A DNA stretch of 9,552 nucleotides from Planctomycetota bacterium. Lineage in GTDB: Bacteria > Planctomycetota > UBA1135 > UBA2386. Each line of letters begins with the position of its first letter. The first letter of the stretch is position 1. Below the pieces are notes generated by a model. That model was not told where the DNA came from. It did no database searches and saw nothing but the letters and a program-made list of their open reading frames with translations. The DNA lies in contig JACKIB010000049.1 in the NCBI GenBank assembly GCA_020638695.1, positions 1 to 9,552 of the forward strand, read 5' to 3'. Position numbers and translations under genes: made by a program. Shown one piece after another: positions 5,961 through 9,552 of this stretch.

Positions 5961-7226
5961 ATGGATCGTGCTCTTCTCGCCGCGGCCTCCGCAACGGCCG
6001 CGCTCGCTCTCGCCCCCTGCGTCTCGGGTCAGCAGTGCTACTCGCCGCAAAACCAGTGCTTCAGCTTCGCCCCACCACTGAGCGAAGTGAAGCGAATCGA
6101 CACCGGCCTCAACCTCCGCTCGAACAAGCTCGCCATCAGCGGCGATTTCCGTTTGCGCGCCCGCGTCGCTTCCACCACGAGTGGTCACCCCTACTCGACC
6201 AGCCACCAGGAGACGACTCGCGCGCGGGTGCGACTGGACTACGACGTCAACGAGTACGCCCACGCCGTAGTCGAGTTCAACTTCTCGGAAGTCTGGGCCG
6301 GCGCAGAGCCGTACTCGGACGCGTTCCCGACCGCAGGGGCGAACGGCATAGCCTCGCGCCAGAGCTTCAACGGGTTGGCGCAGGCCTACGTGCAGACCGA
6401 AGACCTGCTCGGCTTCGAGGAGAAGCTCCGCATCGGCCGGAGCACCTATTTCCTGGCCAACGGCCTCATCCTGGGATCTTGCGACTTCCTGCAGTACCCC
6501 GCGACCTTCACCGGGGCTTGGCTGTCGCGCAAGTTCGCCGGCCACGACGTCGAGGTGTTCATGCTGGACAACTACGGTCCGCTACAGAGCCAGCTCGCCG
6601 GCGGCGGCGAGCGCTACTTCGGCGCCACCGGGCGCCTCAACTTCTGCGAGAGTGGACCGGTGCAGACGCTGAACGCGTACTACCTCGCGGGCACCAACAG
6701 CGGTGACTTCAAGGGGCGGGGCGAAGATTGGTGGTACGGCCTCGAGGGCACGGGCACGATTCCGGGCGGCGTCGAATGGGCGGCGCAGTTCGGGCACCGC
6801 GAAGTGTCGGGCGGGAAGGACGTGTCGGCGTACCGGTTCTCGTTCACCAAGAAGCTCGACGTCCCGGTGTTGCGCAGCGTGGCCTTCACGCGGACGGACA
6901 GCGAAGGGGCGCTACACATCAACCCGGCGGACTTCAACGCGGCAGGTCTGTTGCATCAGTACGCCGGACCTTGGCGCAGCGACCTCGACACCAATCAACT
7001 GGCGATCGCTCTCATGCCGGGCGGAGGCGTCGACCTCAAGTTCACCGTGCTGACCCTGGATCACCGCGGGCCGAACGGGGCCGGGATCAACCGCCAGCTC
7101 GGCGAGTTGGAATTCGACTTGCTGGCCGCCAAGGAGCTGCGCCCGGGGGTTCACCTCTCGCTCGGTTACGGCATCGACAACGACCAGCGGCAGGTCGGCT
7201 ACCTGCAGATGAGCGTGTTCTTCTGA
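5961..7226 (+). CDS. Outer-membrane beta-barrel, porin-like (alginate-export-type) protein
   Basis: A 421-residue exported protein. The ATG at 5961 gives 'MDRALLAAASATAALALAP', a Sec signal peptide with likely cleavage before 'QQCYSP' near residue 24. The frame stays open far upstream, but those residues do not form a signal peptide, so 5961 is preferred. From about residue 50 onward there are alternating polar/hydrophobic strands ending in short turns ('GDFRLRARVAS', 'ARVRLDYDVNEYAHAVVEFNF', 'EKLRIGRSTYFLANGLILG', 'RYFGATGRLNF'). The C-terminus 'VGYLQMSVFF' ends in Phe, as is usual for BAM-inserted barrels. The pattern resembles the alginate-export family (AlgE-like), but the family name is a recollection, not a match. 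Mature Cys residues near the N-terminus may form a disulfide. It is transcribed divergently from the operon, so any functional link is only positional. Confidence 0.75.
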   Translation: MDRALLAAASATAALALAPCVSGQQCYSPQNQCFSFAPPLSEVKRIDTGLNLRSNKLAISGDFRLRARVASTTSGHPYSTSHQETTRARVRLDYDVNEYAHAVVEFNFSEVWAGAEPYSDAFPTAGANGIASRQSFNGLAQAYVQTEDLLGFEEKLRIGRSTYFLANGLILGSCDFLQYPATFTGAWLSRKFAGHDVEVFMLDNYGPLQSQLAGGGERYFGATGRLNFCESGPVQTLNAYYLAGTNSGDFKGRGEDWWYGLEGTGTIPGGVEWAAQFGHREVSGGKDVSAYRFSFTKKLDVPVLRSVAFTRTDSEGALHINPADFNAAGLLHQYAGPWRSDLDTNQLAIALMPGGGVDLKFTVLTLDHRGPNGAGINRQLGELEFDLLAAKELRPGVHLSLGYGIDNDQRQVGYLQMSVFF

Positions 7227-7920
7227 GCTGCAGGGGCCGCGGATCGTGCGGGACGCGAAGATCCTCCGGCACCTTCCGAGGCAACTGGGCGGCATGAAAG
7301 CTCCAACAAGCAAGCGGCCGAGGATTCATGGTGGCGCGCAGCGCCTCGGCCACCCAAGGCCTTGGGTGCGACCTTGGCCGCGATAGGTTGCGCAGTCAGG
7401 CCGAGGGCCGCGCTCTCGAGTGGATTCGCGTGCGGCCCCGCCCACGACGGGAGGTTCGAGGGTCGGAGCGGTGAGCCACGGCCCGCTCGCCGAACACGGA
7501 GTTCAACTCGGTCGAGATGCACGTTCCCACGACGACAAACCACCGGCTGACGAAACGAGTCGCGGTGTCCCGAGAGTGGCCCAGCAGCCCGATCGGGTGA
7601 CACATCGAGGGACCATCGGCGCCGACCGCCCCGCAGCAGCGCACAACCGTGCGATCTGGCGCCATATGACATCCGGCATCCGACGTCCGAACGCCGCGCG
7701 CCGTTCGGCGGCAAATCAGATCCCGGACATCCGCTCTCGGGGGAGACTCCACGCGCTGCGCTCGACACCATCGAGCCAGCGCTGGCGAGGATGGAGAAAC
7801 ACCCGGAAGACGCCACCGGTATGCGCGACAAGGTCGTTACTGCGCGGCCCCTTGCCGTCCTCGATCGCCAAATGATGATCCAGTGGCCCCTCCATGAAAC
7901 CCTTCGTTTCCACCATCAAC
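7227..7920. other. Long intergenic region with a palindrome
   Basis: About 690 bases between two secreted-protein genes. Several frames are open on both strands, but none has a recognisable fold, ribosome-binding site or consistent composition. The clearest structure is the 18-bp palindrome at 7351-7368. No convincing promoter for the downstream gene could be placed. A degraded gene or a regulatory leader cannot be excluded. Confidence 0.5.
7351..7368. repeat. 18-bp perfect palindrome
   Basis: CACCCAAGGCCTTGGGTG is identical to its reverse complement. In RNA it could fold as seven pairs with a GGCC loop. No T-tract follows on either strand, so a terminator is not supported. A dimeric protein-binding site or the foot of a small mobile repeat are possibilities. 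Confidence 0.5.
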
Positions 7921-9117
7921 ATGACCAGAGCACCTCTGATTTCCGCCCTCCTCGCACTCGCTTCATCCGTGGCTGCTCAAGGCTTCACGAGCCCCCCCGG
8001 ATACATCTCGACCGAGGGCTTGCAGTATCAATCCGGCACGACCAACGGCTACTCGTACTACCTTGGCCGCTACGCCGACATGCACATGCAGATCGTCGAC
8101 GGCGAGATCAAGGCGATGGGCCTGCAGGTCCTCACCTCGATCGGCGTGCGCCCGGACTACCGTTCGCACAGCTCGACCACCGCGATGGGCCGCAGCTGGA
8201 CCAACGTCTCGCTGAGCCTGTCCGACGGCAACCTCGCCACCATGACGACGTCGTTCTCCGGCAACCAACTGTCGACGCCGACCACGGTGTTCACCGGTTC
8301 GGTGACCTGGCCGTCGATCACCGGCAACCCGACCAGCAGCCCCGCGCCATGGGATGCCGCGTACGCGTTCCCGTTCAACTCGACGACCTCGTACGCCTAC
8401 ACCGCGGCCAACGATCTGTGCCTCGATTTCACGTTCAGCGGCGGCACGCTGGCAAACAGCGCCTCTTGGTCCGGTAGCTCCGGCCCGCTGTACTACATGG
8501 ACGGTCTCTACACCGCCACCAACGTCACCTACGGCCGCAGCGTGTTCAAGAACATCGGCTCGACCACCGGCGACTGCAAGGACCCCGGCGCATCGGCCAC
8601 CTACGCCGCCGCGTCCGTCCAGGTGGGACTCTACAGCAAGGCCTACACCAGCAATCCCGCGTGGGCCGGCAACGCGATGCTGCAGATCTTCGGCTCGGGC
8701 ACCGCGCCGAACTCGCAGGTGATCCAGGCGTTCTCGCTGTCCGGCACCTCCCCGGGCGTGCAGTTCGGCCAGGACTGCTACGACTTCATGATCAACCTCT
8801 CCGCCGGCGCAGTCTACTTCTACGACACCGCGAGCGCGACCGGCAGCCGCGCGTTCCAGTACGCCCTGATCGGCGACCTGAAGACGCTGGCCCCGTACGG
8901 CAGCACCATCAGCATCTGGACCCAGGGCGCGTTCACTGGCTCGACCAGCAACAACCTGACCTTGACCACTGCCGAGCGCTGCACGCCGAACTTCGCCTAC
9001 GCGCTGAACGACACGACGCCGAAGATGAAGGCGACGTACAACTACAGCACCACCGCGACCACCGGCTTCGGGCCGTATGACAGCTTCCTCTACAACCCGC
9101 TGGTCCGCTACAACTGA
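7921..9117 (+). CDS. Secreted Ser/Thr/Gly-rich protein of unknown function
   Basis: A 398-residue protein from the ATG at 7921. 'MTRAPLISALLALASSVAAQ' is a Sec signal peptide with probable cleavage after 'VAA'. An in-frame ATG at 7894 would add nine residues, but it would place polar residues before the signal core; neither start has a clear ribosome-binding site. The mature chain is rich in Ser, Thr, Gly, Tyr and Asn. It begins 'QGFTSPPGYISTEG' and has 'YYLGRYADMHMQIVDGEIK', then repeated beta-strand-like segments ending 'YNPLVRYN'. There are few Cys and no membrane anchor or sorting motif that I can see. I recall similar proteins ('HMQIVDGE', 'WTNVSLSLSDGN') as hypothetical secreted proteins in Planctomycetota, often in many copies, but cannot verify it. 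Function is unknown; a cell-surface or extracellular structural role is a guess. Confidence 0.8.
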   Translation: MTRAPLISALLALASSVAAQGFTSPPGYISTEGLQYQSGTTNGYSYYLGRYADMHMQIVDGEIKAMGLQVLTSIGVRPDYRSHSSTTAMGRSWTNVSLSLSDGNLATMTTSFSGNQLSTPTTVFTGSVTWPSITGNPTSSPAPWDAAYAFPFNSTTSYAYTAANDLCLDFTFSGGTLANSASWSGSSGPLYYMDGLYTATNVTYGRSVFKNIGSTTGDCKDPGASATYAAASVQVGLYSKAYTSNPAWAGNAMLQIFGSGTAPNSQVIQAFSLSGTSPGVQFGQDCYDFMINLSAGAVYFYDTASATGSRAFQYALIGDLKTLAPYGSTISIWTQGAFTGSTSNNLTLTTAERCTPNFAYALNDTTPKMKATYNYSTTATTGFGPYDSFLYNPLVRYN

Positions 9118-9132
9118 TCGACCAGGCGCCGC

Positions 9133-9148
9133 CCACCGCACGCGGTGG
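9133..9148 (+). other. Small hairpin after the secreted-protein gene
   Basis: CCACCG (9133-9138) pairs with CGGTGG (9143-9148) around a four-base loop, 15 bases after the stop codon at 9115-9117. It precedes the larger terminator stem and may help stop or protect the transcript. Confidence 0.4.
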
Positions 9149-9157
9149 AAGGCCACG

Positions 9158-9199
9158 CACGCCCCGGCATCCCGAGAGGGATCCGGGGCGTGTTCGTTT
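9158..9199 (+). terminator. Probable intrinsic terminator of the secreted-protein gene
   Basis: CACGCCCCGG (9158-9167) pairs perfectly with CCGGGGCGTG (9183-9192). Inside it, ATCCC and GGGAT (9169-9173, 9178-9182) pair around a GAGA tetraloop, with one bulged C at 9168. That gives 15 base pairs, followed by TTCGTTT. It begins 40 nt after the stop codon. The T-tract is imperfect, but the stem is by far the strongest in the window. Confidence 0.75.
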
Positions 9200-9552
9200 C
9201 GTGCGGCGAAGTTCGTCGAGTCACGCGGTTCGCTCCCGAGGAGCTGCGACGACATGGCTTGTTGGTGGACAAGCTGAGGAGCTGCATGGTCGCGAACAAG
9301 CTGTAGGCCGGCGACTCATGTGACGAAACTTCGGCGACACCCAGCGACCGTGCGCGATCCAGGAGTCTGGCCACAGAACGGCCAGGGGGTGCGTGGATTT
9401 CGGCGCAGGTCGCCGCTCGAAAGCGCCGCCGAATTGGTGGATTCGCCGAGGCTTTCGGGCGGTGCTGCAAGGCGCGGATCTCATGGGTTGTCATTCCGTG
9501 GCACAGACTTCTAACGGGGCTTCGCCCCAGCCCGACGAGCGGTGGTCGGATC
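9193..9552. other. Unannotated 3' region with several hairpins
   Basis: No open frame with a recognisable product. Stems seen: CTGGCC/GGCCAG (9367-9385); CGAAAGC/GCTTTCG (9418-9424 and 9451-9457) enclosing CGAAT/ATTCG; and GGGGC/GCCCC (9516-9528) with a three-base loop. The window ends in this region, so the next gene cannot be seen. Confidence 0.45.

Noticed and set aside
7396..7752. Minus-strand frame of 118 residues in the long intergenic gap
   Set aside because: No recognisable domain, no ribosome-binding site and mixed composition; it overlaps other equally open frames.
7963..9255. 430-residue minus-strand frame opposite the secreted protein
   Set aside because: It shows Arg/Gly/Val-rich shadow composition, and the plus strand has a clear signal peptide and terminator.

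Overview
The window is high-GC, Gram-negative-type bacterial DNA: one protein looks like an outer-membrane beta-barrel and two carry Sec-type signal peptides. The large low-complexity secreted protein at 7921-9117 recalls proteins I associate with Planctomycetota, but that placement is a weak inference. There are seven genes, one of them only a 3' end. I see no tRNA, rRNA, IS element or CRISPR array.

Layout: (1) 1-2140, plus strand: the tail of an unrecognised gene, then one base later asnB, a glutamine-dependent asparagine synthase. (2) 2402-5405, minus strand, converging on asnB: a compact four-gene operon read right to left. It encodes a Cys/His-rich protein with a C-terminal TusA-like domain, a DsrE-family protein, a TusA-OsmC fusion, and a MetE-like zinc methyltransferase. 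(3) 5461-5960: a divergent intergenic region with weak promoter candidates and a 17-bp inverted repeat. (4) 5961-7226, plus: a signal-peptide-bearing porin-like protein. (5) 7921-9117, plus: a secreted Ser/Thr/Gly-rich protein, followed by a strong stem-loop terminator. (6) 9193-9552: non-coding as far as I can see, with several hairpins.

The main discovery candidate is the last gene of the minus-strand operon. Its frame is interrupted once, by TGA at codon 216 (2906-2908), and then continues in the same frame to a normal TAG. The full product would be 383 residues, about the usual length for this family. All four predicted zinc ligands (His251, Cys253, Glu287, Cys348) lie after the TGA. As I remember the family, the residue after 'TFM' is normally Cys, the usual residue replaced by selenocysteine. 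Immediately downstream lies a hairpin shaped like a bacterial SECIS: a 6-bp perfect stem plus a wobble pair, a 6-nt loop with G in its second position, and 18 nt between the UGA and the loop. The simplest reading is a selenocysteine-containing MetE-like methyltransferase. It is co-transcribed with sulfur-carrier (TusA) and sulfur-relay (DsrE) homologues, so the operon may be a sulfur- or selenium-handling methyl/alkyl-transfer system. The substrate cannot be read from the sequence.
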